This document shows positions 27,848 through 35,289 of a stretch of DNA of 64,000 bases, piece after piece. The DNA is from RYN-230 sp963844695 (GTDB lineage Bacteria; Actinomycetota; Actinomycetes; Streptosporangiales; Streptosporangiaceae), in the NCBI GenBank assembly GCA_963844695.1, contig CAWJPL010000037.1, positions 1 to 64,000 of the forward strand, given 5' to 3'. Position 1 is the stretch's first letter, and every line of letters starts with the position of its first letter. Made by a program: the position numbers and the translations under genes. Below the pieces are notes generated by a model. That model saw nothing but the letters and a program-made list of their open reading frames with translations, was not told where the DNA came from and did not search any database.

Positions 27848-28190
27848 CCCCGCCGGGGCAGCGGTCAGCCCTGGCGGCACTCACATCTACGTCACCGTGG
27901 TGACTACGTTTCCGGATTCAGGGCTTGTCCCTATGCGTCAGGTCCTGACCGGGGATCATGACGGGCGCGGCCGGCGAGGGGGCTTGGGGCCGGGCGGCTG
28001 GGCGCCGGGACCCGGCCACCGGCGCCACGGGGGACTGCTGGCGGGGGGCGGCCCGGCGGAAAGCCGTTAATGGGATCTTGTGCGCGTGCCGGGCCTAGAG
28101 CATCATCAGCAGACGAGCCCATGCGTGGGCCGCACGGCGAGCCCTAACGAGCCAGGCCGCAAGGCGGCCATCCATGGGAGGTGCTGAGCA
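27848..28190 (+). other. Region between propeller gene and permease
   Basis: The first 220 bp probably encode the frameshifted C-terminus of the propeller protein (blade-like SPGGTHIYVTVV, then a Gly/Arg-rich tail to TAA 28068-28070). The last 120 bp carry the permease leader with GGGAGG before ATG 28191. Confidence 0.4.
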
Positions 28191-29729
28191 ATGGCTGCCA
28201 GCAACGAGGCCGCGAGCAACGAGACCGGATCGGCGAGCGAGCCGGCCGGGACCGGGCCGCTGAAGCTGACCCGCAACCTGAGCGTCTGGGAGGCCATCGG
28301 CATCTCGCTGGCCCTGATGGCGCCCTCCATGGCGGCCAGCATCAACCCGCAGGGCACGGCGACGACCGTCGGCCGGGCGGTGCCGATCGCGTTCGCGCTC
28401 GCGTTCGTCGGGGTGCTGCTGGTCGCCTACACGTTCGTCCGGCTGACCCAGCGCTTCCACCACTCCGGGTCGGTGTACGGGTTCGTGGGCGCGACCCTCG
28501 GCCCGCGGGCCGGGGTGATCTCCGGCTGGGCGCTGACCGGCACCTACACGTTCTACGCCGTGGTGACCTCGATGGCGGGCGGCCGGTTCGCGGCCAACTT
28601 CCTGAACGCGATCGGCGTCTGGAAAAACCCGCCGACCTGGTCCGGGTTCCTGCTCGGGGCCATCGGGATGGTGCTGGTCTGGTGGCTGGCCATCACGCCG
28701 GCCCGGGGCGGCACGCGGATACTCCTGGCCGCCGAGGGCATCACCGTGCTGCTGATCCTCATCGTGATCGTCATCGTGTTCGCCAAGCTGGCCGGGCACA
28801 GCGCCCCGCACGGGCTCGGCGTGGACTGGGCGGTGTTCAGCCTCCCGTCCGGCGTGCCACTATCCACGATCTTCCTCGGCGTGGTGTTCGGCTTCCTGTC
28901 CTTCGCCGGGTTCGAGGCCGCGTCCACGCTCGGCGAGGAGACCCGGCGGCCCAGGCGGGACATCCCGCGGGCCATCCTCGGCGTGGCCATCTTCGGCGGC
29001 ATCTACTTCGTCGTGGTCACCGCGGTCGAGGTGATGGGCTTCGGCACCTCGGCCAAGGGCGTCACCGCGTTCATCAACTCCACCTCGCTGATCGGTGACC
29101 TGGGCACCACCTACGTCTCGTCCTGGCTGGGCACGGTCATCACCCTCGGCGCGATGATCTCGGCGTTCGGGTGCGCGCTCGCGTCCACGGTCGGCGCGTC
29201 CCGGCTCACGTTCGCGATGAGCCGGGACGGCATGCTGCCCGCCCGGTTCAGCCACGTCTCACCCCGGCGCCGGACCCCCACCGTCGCGGCCGCGGCCGTG
29301 GTGCTCGCCGTCTACGTGATCATCGCCTTCACCTGGTTCGTGCTCGGCGGCGACCCGTTCACGCTGTTCCTGGAGAGCGGCACGATCGGCACGCTGATCC
29401 TGCTGGTCGTCTACATCCTGGCCACGATCGGGATGGTCCGGCTGGTGTTCTTCTCCGGGGACAACCGCATCCGGCGCTGGGAGCTGATAATCCCGGTGCT
29501 GGGCATCATCGTGCTCGGCTACACCCTGTTCCGGAACGTGTGGCCGCTGCCGACCGGGGTCGCCTGGTGGGGCCCGTCGGTGGCGATCGCCTGGTTCGTG
29601 GTCGGTATCGCCTGGGTGCTGGCCCGGCCCGCCGCGACCCAGCGGGCGGGGGAGCTGCTGACCCAGGCCGAGGGGCTGTCCGGGGCCACCGACCCCGAGC
29701 CGGACCGGCTGTCCCGGCAGGGTTCGTAG
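28191..29729 (+). CDS. APC-superfamily amino acid permease
   Basis: Cytoplasmic-membrane transporter of 512 residues with about twelve helices. The first helix, SVWEAIGISLALMAPSMAAS, carries the unwound substrate-binding stretch typical of the APC fold. LGVVFGFLSFAGFEAASTLG with GEETRRPRRDIPRAI is the conserved helix-6 region and following loop, and AFGCALASTVGASRLTFAMS precedes RDGMLPARF. These are hallmarks of amino-acid/polyamine/organocation permeases. Substrate unknown; tryptophan or a histidine-like amino acid would suit the neighbourhood but nothing shows it. GGGAGG precedes the ATG. Frame intact. Confidence 0.9.
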   Translation: MAASNEAASNETGSASEPAGTGPLKLTRNLSVWEAIGISLALMAPSMAASINPQGTATTVGRAVPIAFALAFVGVLLVAYTFVRLTQRFHHSGSVYGFVGATLGPRAGVISGWALTGTYTFYAVVTSMAGGRFAANFLNAIGVWKNPPTWSGFLLGAIGMVLVWWLAITPARGGTRILLAAEGITVLLILIVIVIVFAKLAGHSAPHGLGVDWAVFSLPSGVPLSTIFLGVVFGFLSFAGFEAASTLGEETRRPRRDIPRAILGVAIFGGIYFVVVTAVEVMGFGTSAKGVTAFINSTSLIGDLGTTYVSSWLGTVITLGAMISAFGCALASTVGASRLTFAMSRDGMLPARFSHVSPRRRTPTVAAAAVVLAVYVIIAFTWFVLGGDPFTLFLESGTIGTLILLVVYILATIGMVRLVFFSGDNRIRRWELIIPVLGIIVLGYTLFRNVWPLPTGVAWWGPSVAIAWFVVGIAWVLARPAATQRAGELLTQAEGLSGATDPEPDRLSRQGS

Positions 29730-29797
29730 ATCTGGCCGGTTCCTGGACCTGGCCGGGGGCCCGGACCCGGCCAGGGCCTGGATTCCGGGGACGGAGG

Positions 29798-29998
29798 TCA
29801 GTCTCCGCCGGCAGGCAGCCGGCGAAGAATCTCCTGCAGCATCTCGCTGTGGCCATCCAGGGTCTGGCGGATGGCGCGGGTCTCTTCGTGCACGACGCTG
29901 AGCAGGTAGGCCACGGCGTCGATCTTCGCTGGAAGCGCGTGCTCGACCTGGTCTTCCAGCTGCTCGACGCGGTGCTCCAGCTCCTCGATGGTGACCAT
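29798..29998 (-). CDS. Small coiled-coil protein of 66 residues
   Basis: Reads MVTIEELEHRVEQLEDQVEH and then LLSVVHEETRAIRQTLDGHS. Heptad-spaced Leu, Val and Ile over the first 20 residues and again over residues 45-60 suggest two coiled-coil segments. GGGTGAG lies upstream of the ATG. Such short proteins are common beside actinobacterial genes and usually unnamed. Function unknown. The gene lies 65 bp downstream of the D-threonine-aldolase-like gene on the same strand. Confidence 0.6.
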   Translation of the reverse strand: MVTIEELEHRVEQLEDQVEHALPAKIDAVAYLLSVVHEETRAIRQTLDGHSEMLQEILRRLPAGGD

Positions 29999-30063
29999 GG
30001 GCTCACCCTAGCCAGCCGCTGCCTGCATTTCCCGGCCAACGATCTAGCTGTCGCGGCCCCGGG

Positions 30064-31173
30064 CTAGCTGTTCCGGCCCCGTGCGTCCACCGGCCAGCGC
30101 TCGGCGACCTGCCCGTCCCGGACCACGTGCAGTTCGTCGACCAGGTTGACCGTGGTGCAGACGTGGTTGGGGACCACGACGACCCGGTCGCCCACCGCCG
30201 GCCGCGGGCCGGGCCCGGTGCCGGCCACGGCGTGGTGCTCCCACAGCCCGGTGACCGTGGCCTCGGGGAACGCGGGCAGCAGCCCGTGCCCCGGAGTCCA
30301 CGCCGGGCGGTCGTAGCCGAGCACCTTGGCCCCCGCGTCCAGGACGAACCGGTCCGGCGCCGGGGTGCTGACCACGGTGGCCAGCACGGACAGCGCCACC
30401 TCGTCCAGCGTGCAGCTACCCAGGATGACCTGCTGGGCGTCGTTGAACGCGTACACCCCGGGCCGCAGCTCGGTGACCGCGCCGCCGCCCTGCCCACCGG
30501 CCGCACTGATGGCTGGCCCGGCACTGGGCGTGGACCCGCCGCTGCGCACCGGGCACGGCAGCCCCGCGGCGGCCAGGCTGCCGGCCGCGGCGGACAGCGC
30601 AGCCGCTTCGTCGGCCGCGGCCCGGGCGGGCATGCCCGGCGCGTAGCTGTGCCCGGGAAAGGTGAACACGCCGTCCACGGCCAGGCCCGCCCGGGCCGCC
30701 GCGGTCGCGATCTGGCCCGCGTCGGCGGGAACGACCCCGCTGCGCCGCAACCCGCAGTCCACCTCGACCAGGACGCGCAGCTCGGCGTGCCCGCGGACGG
30801 CCTCGGCCAGCTGATGGACCGAGGCCAGCGAGTCCACCCCGGCCATCAGCCCGATCCGGCCCGCGAGCGCCCGCAGCCGGGGCGCCCGGTCCCGGTCAAC
30901 CCAGAGCGGATAGGCGACGAAGACCTCCGCGAGGCCGGCGTCCGCGAACGTCTCGGCCTCGCCCAGCGTGGCGACGGAAATCCCGGCCGCCCCGTGCCCG
31001 AGCTGGCGCCGGGCGATCTCGACGGACTTGTGCGTCTTCGCGTGCGGCCGCAGCGCGAGGCCGCGGCCCGCGGCGCGGCCGGCCATCGCCCGCAGGTTCT
31101 GGTCCAGGCGGGCCTCGTCGACCAGGACGGCGGGGGTAGCTGGCACCCCGCCGGGCGGCGCCCAGCTGCTCAC
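30064..31173 (-). CDS. D-threonine aldolase / D-serine dehydratase-like PLP enzyme
   Basis: Fold-type-III PLP enzyme: an alanine-racemase-like barrel followed by a D-serine-dehydratase-like metal domain. The Schiff-base Lys is in RPHAKTHKSVEIARRQLGHG; VEVDCGLRRSGVVPADAGQI and PVRSGGSTPSAGPA are the phosphate-binding side. The C-terminal metal site is VVPNHVCTTVNL, with His and Cys spaced as in the eukaryotic D-serine dehydratase (DSD1) family. The reaction is aldol cleavage or dehydration of a D-beta-hydroxy amino acid. GTG 31173, 5 nt after the stop of the ABM gene, is preferred over ATG 31224, which would overlap that gene. Confidence 0.83.
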   Translation of the reverse strand: MSSWAPPGGVPATPAVLVDEARLDQNLRAMAGRAAGRGLALRPHAKTHKSVEIARRQLGHGAAGISVATLGEAETFADAGLAEVFVAYPLWVDRDRAPRLRALAGRIGLMAGVDSLASVHQLAEAVRGHAELRVLVEVDCGLRRSGVVPADAGQIATAAARAGLAVDGVFTFPGHSYAPGMPARAAADEAAALSAAAGSLAAAGLPCPVRSGGSTPSAGPAISAAGGQGGGAVTELRPGVYAFNDAQQVILGSCTLDEVALSVLATVVSTPAPDRFVLDAGAKVLGYDRPAWTPGHGLLPAFPEATVTGLWEHHAVAGTGPGPRPAVGDRVVVVPNHVCTTVNLVDELHVVRDGQVAERWPVDARGRNS

Positions 31174-31178
31174 CCGGC

Positions 31179-31514
31179 TCAGCCGTGCTGCCCCGCGGAA
31201 CCACCCGCGGGCTCGTAGGACCACAGCTCGCTGGACACCCCGACCGGCGGCGGGGCCTGCCCGCCTTCACGCTCGGCCTGCGAGCGGTGCCCGTGCCCGA
31301 AGGCCGGCGAGCTCAGCCACGCCTGGAAAGACTCCTCGTCCCGCCACCGGGTCACCACCAGCCACGTGGTCCGCTCGTCGGTGGGCTTGAGCAGCTCGAA
31401 CCCCTCGAACCCGTCCTGGCTGTCCACCGCGCCCGCCCGGGCGGCGAAGCGGCGGGCCAGTTCGTCACCGCTGTCCGCCGGCACGGTGATCGCATTGATC
31501 TTGATAACCGTCAT
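31179..31514 (-). CDS. Antibiotic-biosynthesis-monooxygenase (ABM) domain protein
   Basis: Small ferredoxin-like barrel protein of 111 residues: MTVIKINAITVPADSGDELA, RRFAARAGAVDSQDGFEGFE, TWLVVTRWRDEESFQAWLSS and FGHGHRSQAE. The pattern of a Trp-rich third strand and a helix beginning with SFQAW is shared with heme-degrading IsdG/MhuD-like and quinol monooxygenase ABM proteins. A heme-ligand His cannot be assigned with confidence (HGHR is a candidate). It diverges from corA (105 bp between starts) and is coupled to the downstream PLP enzyme. Confidence 0.8.
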   Translation of the reverse strand: MTVIKINAITVPADSGDELARRFAARAGAVDSQDGFEGFELLKPTDERTTWLVVTRWRDEESFQAWLSSPAFGHGHRSQAEREGGQAPPPVGVSSELWSYEPAGGSAGQHG

Positions 31515-31606
31515 AGGCCCGATCATGCCAGCCCGGGCCAGCCCGGGCCCGGCCCGATGCGCGCACGGCGCAGCCGTCCGGCCGTGGTCACGCCCGCAGG
31601 TGGCCG

Positions 31607-31619
31607 TATCTTGTCCACC
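31607..31619 (+). promoter_or_regulatory. Putative leaderless -10 element for corA
   Basis: TATCTT (31607-31612), then 7 nt, then ATG 31620. No Shine-Dalgarno precedes the ATG. Confidence 0.45.
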
Positions 31620-32591
31620 ATGGGGCGTACCCGCATGTACCGCAATGGGACCCTGGAAGACGAGGGGTTTCCCGTCGCCAAAGTGTCCGACTACCTCGCT
31701 GACCCCACCGCGGTCGTCTGGTTCGACCTGTGCGAGCCGACCGCGGACGACCTGTCCTCGATCAGCGAGGAACTGGGGCTGCACCCGCTGGCCGTCGAGG
31801 ACGCGGTGGCCGAGCACCAGCGCGCCAAGCTGGACCGCTACCAGTCCCACATCTTCGTCACCTCATACGGCGTGAAGCTGAATCAGAACACCGGTGAGCT
31901 GGAGACCGACGAGATCGATGCGTTCGTGACCGACCGCGCACTAGTCACCGTCCGGCGCAGCAAGGGCTTTGACATCGACGCGGTCGTCCGGCGCTGGGAC
32001 GACTCGCCCGACCTGGCCACCTGCGGGGTGGGCTTTCTCCTCTACGGGCTGCTCGACTACGTGGTGGACACCCATTTCGAGGCGGTCCAGTCGCTGGACA
32101 CCGAGATCGAGTCGCTCGAGGACCAGCTGTTCGACGACGACCCGCGGGACAAGGACATGCAGCGGCGCACCTACGAGCTGCGCAAGTCCCTGGTCCTGCT
32201 GCGGCGCGTGGTGCTGCCCATGCGCGAGGTGCTCAACTCCCTGCTGCGCCGCGACCTGCACGTCGTGGACGGGGAGATCCTGCCCTACTTCCACGACATC
32301 TATGACCACGTGCTCCGGGCCACCGAATGGACCGAGTCCCTCCGCGACCTGGTCACCACCATCCTGGAGACGCATCTCACGGTCCGCGGCAACCGGCTCA
32401 ACGTGATCATGAAGCAAGTCACCAGCTGGGCGGCGATCATCGCGGTGCCGACTGCGGTGACCGGATTTTACGGGCAGAATGTGCCATACCCCGGTTTCGG
32501 CAAGGCGGAGGGCTTCTGGACCTCCACTGTGATCATGGTTGGTATCTCCTTCGGCCTGTATGTCATCTTTCGCCGCAAAGACTGGCTGTAA
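31620..32591 (+). CDS. corA: CorA-family magnesium/cobalt transporter
   Basis: Homopentameric Mg2+/Co2+ channel of 323 residues. The large cytoplasmic N-terminal domain (FDLCEPTADDLSSISEELGL, HPLAVEDAV) leads into the long stalk helix (VLRATEWTESLRDLVTTILE) and two C-terminal membrane helices, the first starting VTSWAAIIAVPTAVTGFYGQ and the second TSTVIMVGISFGLYVIF, ending in a basic KDWL tail. The selectivity-filter signature, GMN in most CorA proteins, reads GQN here (GFYGQNVPYPG, codons near 32472-32480). I think such variants occur in other actinobacteria but cannot check. Start ATG 31620 follows the leaderless -10. Confidence 0.88.
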   Translation: MGRTRMYRNGTLEDEGFPVAKVSDYLADPTAVVWFDLCEPTADDLSSISEELGLHPLAVEDAVAEHQRAKLDRYQSHIFVTSYGVKLNQNTGELETDEIDAFVTDRALVTVRRSKGFDIDAVVRRWDDSPDLATCGVGFLLYGLLDYVVDTHFEAVQSLDTEIESLEDQLFDDDPRDKDMQRRTYELRKSLVLLRRVVLPMREVLNSLLRRDLHVVDGEILPYFHDIYDHVLRATEWTESLRDLVTTILETHLTVRGNRLNVIMKQVTSWAAIIAVPTAVTGFYGQNVPYPGFGKAEGFWTSTVIMVGISFGLYVIFRRKDWL

Positions 32592-32619
32592 GCCAATGTT
32601 TGCGCAGCTAGAGAGGCAT

Positions 32620-32650
32620 GTTCCCGGTGCGGATATCACCCGCTGGGAAC
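32620..32650 (+). terminator. Hairpin downstream of corA
   Basis: GTTCCC-GGTG, 7-nt loop, CACC, 4-nt bulge, GGGAAC; ten base pairs in two steps, 28 nt after the corA stop. No T tract. It could also belong to the leader of the next gene. Confidence 0.45.
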
Positions 32651-32810
32651 GGTTCGGGATGCCCGCTGTGTCGCGTAGGACAGGCGCAGGGGCAAGACAC
32701 GCCGGCCCGCGGGAACCGGGTATGTCGGGAATCCGTTACAGCGGGGAGGCCGCTGGGCGAGTGGGCGCCCTGCAGGCCGTCGGCGGGCATAGGTAACAAG
32801 GGAGCGGAAC

Positions 32811-34181
32811 TTGCAGACTCCAGCGGATGGGGCGGCTTCGGGCGGGGCGGCCGAGGACGGGCCTGCGCCGGACACGACCACCGAGAGCACGGCCGCCCAG
32901 GCCAGTGAGTCCCAGGCCAGTCAGGCTCAGGCCAGTGAGACCTCGGCCGGTCCGGCCCAGGCTAGTGAGACTCAGGCTGGAATCGTCCCGCCCGGGGACG
33001 CTGCGGGCGCGGCGGCCGGGGGCACCGGAGCCGGCGGCTCACGGCGGACCAAGGTGGCCTGGCTGGCCGCGGCAGGCGTGGGTGTGCTCGTGATCGCGGG
33101 CGTGACCATCGGCACGCTGAGCGCAGCCAGCCCCGCCGGGCACACCACCAACGTCTCGGACCGTCACTCCAGCGGCAGCACGGCGGCAGCCGCGCCGCTG
33201 CAGGTGGAGTCCGTGACCCAGGGCGGCGCGGTGACGCGCACCGACGGTGCTAGCCCGGTCCGGGTGACGCTGTCCGCGCCGCTGGCCGCCAACTCCCCGA
33301 TGCCGGCCCTGCATCCCGCCACCCCCGGCACCTGGACGAAGGCGGGCAGCACACTGACGTTCACTCCCGCCACGCCGTTCTGGCCGGGCACCCGGGTGCG
33401 CGTCACCCTGGCCGGCGGCAGCGCCGGCCTCCGGTCCGCCGCGGGCGGGGTGCTGGCCCAGACCACGACCGAGCGGTTCACCACCAAGCACTGGTCCAGC
33501 CTGCGGCTCAAGCAGATGCTGGCCCAGCTGGGCTACCTGCCGCTGAAGTGGAAGCCGCAGAACCCCAACGCGCTTGAGCCGGACAACGTGGCGACCGAGC
33601 TGGCCGCCATGTACTCACCGCAGGCCGGGACCTTCACCTGGAAGAAGGGGTACCCGTCCATCCTGACCAGCTTCTGGGGCGGCCAGTCCAGCCTGATCAT
33701 GCAGGGGGCGATCCGGGCCTTCCAGTCCAACCACGGCCTCACCATGACCGGCGTCATGACACCACCCCTGTGGCGCGCCGTGGTCCAGGCCGCCGCGGCG
33801 AACAAGGCCAACCCCAGCGGCTACACCTACGCGCTGGCGAGCAAGGCGAGCCCGGAAACGCTGACCGTGTGGCACGACGGGCATGTCGTCATGCACACGC
33901 TGGCCAACACCGGCATCCCGGCCGCGCCCACCGCGGACGGCACCTTCCCGGTCTACCTGCGCTACGCGTTCCAGATCATGAAGGGCACCAACCCGGACGG
34001 GTCGCACTACGCCGACCCGGTCGCCTGGGTGGCCTACTTCAACGGCGGTGACGCGGTGCACTACTTCCCGCGCGGCTTCTACGGCGCCCCGCAGAGCCTC
34101 GGCTGTGTCGAGCTCCCGTACGCCCAGGCGCACTACGTGTGGCCCTACCTGACCTACGGCTCCCTGGTCACCGTCCGCTGA
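32811..34181 (+). CDS. L,D-transpeptidase with peptidoglycan-binding domain
   Basis: Cross-links peptidoglycan through 3-3 bonds at the outer face of the membrane. 456 residues in order: cytoplasmic Ala/Ser/Gln-rich segment with repeated QASE-type units (residues 28-56); membrane helix VAWLAAAGVGVLVIAGVTIG (about 82-101); Ig-like domain (PVRVTLSAPLAANSPMPALH); peptidoglycan-binding domain (IMQGAIRAFQSNHGLTMTGV); and YkuD catalytic domain, with DAVHYFPRGFYGAPQSLGCV. The catalytic Cys is the TGT at 34104-34106 in SLGCVELP, preceded by the conserved His. A TTG start with GGGAG upstream is used. The 219-bp leader upstream holds hairpins but no riboswitch I recognise. Confidence 0.85.
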   Translation: MQTPADGAASGGAAEDGPAPDTTTESTAAQASESQASQAQASETSAGPAQASETQAGIVPPGDAAGAAAGGTGAGGSRRTKVAWLAAAGVGVLVIAGVTIGTLSAASPAGHTTNVSDRHSSGSTAAAAPLQVESVTQGGAVTRTDGASPVRVTLSAPLAANSPMPALHPATPGTWTKAGSTLTFTPATPFWPGTRVRVTLAGGSAGLRSAAGGVLAQTTTERFTTKHWSSLRLKQMLAQLGYLPLKWKPQNPNALEPDNVATELAAMYSPQAGTFTWKKGYPSILTSFWGGQSSLIMQGAIRAFQSNHGLTMTGVMTPPLWRAVVQAAAANKANPSGYTYALASKASPETLTVWHDGHVVMHTLANTGIPAAPTADGTFPVYLRYAFQIMKGTNPDGSHYADPVAWVAYFNGGDAVHYFPRGFYGAPQSLGCVELPYAQAHYVWPYLTYGSLVTVR

Positions 34182-34186
34182 CCGGC

Positions 34187-34217
34187 CGCGCCGGGGACCA
34201 CTGGAGCGGCCGGCGCG
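34187..34217. terminator. Bidirectional hairpin between L,D-transpeptidase and lipoprotein genes
   Basis: CGCGCCGG/CCGGCGCG, 8-bp perfect stem with a 15-nt loop, in the 41 bp between convergent stop codons. Confidence 0.55.
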
Positions 34218-34222
34218 ACTGC

Positions 34223-34852
34223 TCACATCTTGCTGTGCAACTGCTCGACGATCTGCTTGCCCTGCGCAGCAGTCACATAGGTGAGGCCGCCGATCTTGAT
34301 GTAGGTGCTGCCGAAAACGGCGCCGTAGCTGGCGGCCGCGCTCGCCCCGACCGCTCCCGCGTTTCCCTTGGGGTCGGGCTCGGAGAACGCCTCGTCACCC
34401 ACGCCGGAGATGGGCCTCGGCGGGTGACCGACCGTCTTCAGCGCGGAGACGTCGTTGGCCAGCGCCGACTTCCCGTACTGTGTTTCGACCGAGATCTGCA
34501 GCAGGGCGCTGTTCGGGCCGTCGTAGTCGCAGCCGAAGACCACGCCCTGAACGCTGCTGGACTTCGTCTTGGTGAAGGTGGTGCCGGTGATCTGTGACGC
34601 CGCCGCGACCGGCAGCGCCGCGCACACGTCAAAGTTCTTGACCGCGCCGCCGCCGGCGGTGGTATCCGTCGAGGTGCTGTCGCCCGTCGAGGTGGTGCCC
34701 GAGGACGCGGTGCTGGCCGTCGAAGCCGGGGCACCCCCCGAACATGCCGCCGCCGCGGCGGTGAGCAGGATCAGGCCAGCCCCGGCGAACAGGGCCCTCC
34801 CGGGCCCGCTCTTTGCGGGCCCGGGGCTTCCGGACATAGGGGGGACTTTCAT
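34223..34852 (-). CDS. Lipoprotein, DUF3558-like
   Basis: Secreted lipoprotein of about 209 residues. ATG 34852 with GGAG upstream gives a signal peptide GRALFAGAGLILLTAAAAAC ending in a lipobox Cys, followed by a Ser/Thr/Gly linker. The mature domain has the pair DVCAALPVAAASQITGT and VVFGCDYDGPNSALLQISVE, whose two Cys and spacing match DUF3558, and ends GGLTYVTAAQGKQIVEQLHS. DUF3558 lipoproteins are actinobacteria-specific and of unknown function. Convergent with the L,D-transpeptidase. Confidence 0.75.
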   Translation of the reverse strand: MKVPPMSGSPGPAKSGPGRALFAGAGLILLTAAAAACSGGAPASTASTASSGTTSTGDSTSTDTTAGGGAVKNFDVCAALPVAAASQITGTTFTKTKSSSVQGVVFGCDYDGPNSALLQISVETQYGKSALANDVSALKTVGHPPRPISGVGDEAFSEPDPKGNAGAVGASAAASYGAVFGSTYIKIGGLTYVTAAQGKQIVEQLHSKM

Positions 34853-35015
34853 GGCTGCTCCAGGTTGGGTTTTTGCTGATGGGACGCAGGCAGAACGCAC
34901 CCCCGTGGTGTTCCCGCTGCTGTCCTGACCGACGTTAGGAGTGCCGTCGGCCGGAGTAATCGGGGATAACCCTCGGCTTGGGCGCCCGATCTGGCGCCGG
35001 GGCAGCGGGTGGCTC

Positions 35016-35028
35016 TACCGTCGCGGCC
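35016..35028 (+). promoter_or_regulatory. Putative leaderless -10 element
   Basis: TACCGT (35016-35021) followed by 7 nt and ATG 35029; no Shine-Dalgarno. Upstream, 34853-35015, I see no other gene. Confidence 0.4.
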
Positions 35029-35289
35029 ATGGGCGGGTTCATCATGGAGCGGTACTGGCCAGGCGTGACCGAGGCGGATGTGCGGCGGGCGGGAACGGCG
35101 CTGCACGTGGCCGGCCGGGATGACGTCCGCTACCTGGGCAGCGTCCTGATGCCCGGGGACGAGGTGGTCCTGTTCCGGTTCGACGCCGTCAGCGCCCAGC
35201 AGGTCGCGGCGGTCAGCGAGCAGGCGCGGCTGCGCTGCGACCGCGTGGTCCCGGCCGTCTTCCTCGATCCGGAGCCACCCTGGGCCTAG
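35029..35289 (+). CDS. Hypothetical protein of 86 residues (sensor/nickel-type small domain)
   Basis: Reads MGGFIMERYWPGVTEADVRR and then VLMPGDEVVLFRFDAVSAQQ, VAAVSEQARLRCDRVVPAVF. The start EEFIVERYWPGVTE-like pattern and the DEVVLFRFDA strand recur in small actinobacterial proteins of unknown function with a ferredoxin-like fold. ATG 35029 is chosen because of the leaderless promoter; the frame is open from 34978. Its last 4 bases overlap the convergent LuxR gene. Confidence 0.7.
   Translation: MGGFIMERYWPGVTEADVRRAGTALHVAGRDDVRYLGSVLMPGDEVVLFRFDAVSAQQVAAVSEQARLRCDRVVPAVFLDPEPPWA

Noticed and set aside
32651..32810. ydaO or c-di-GMP riboswitch before the L,D-transpeptidase
   Set aside because: GAATCCG is present, but the other conserved blocks of either riboswitch are missing.
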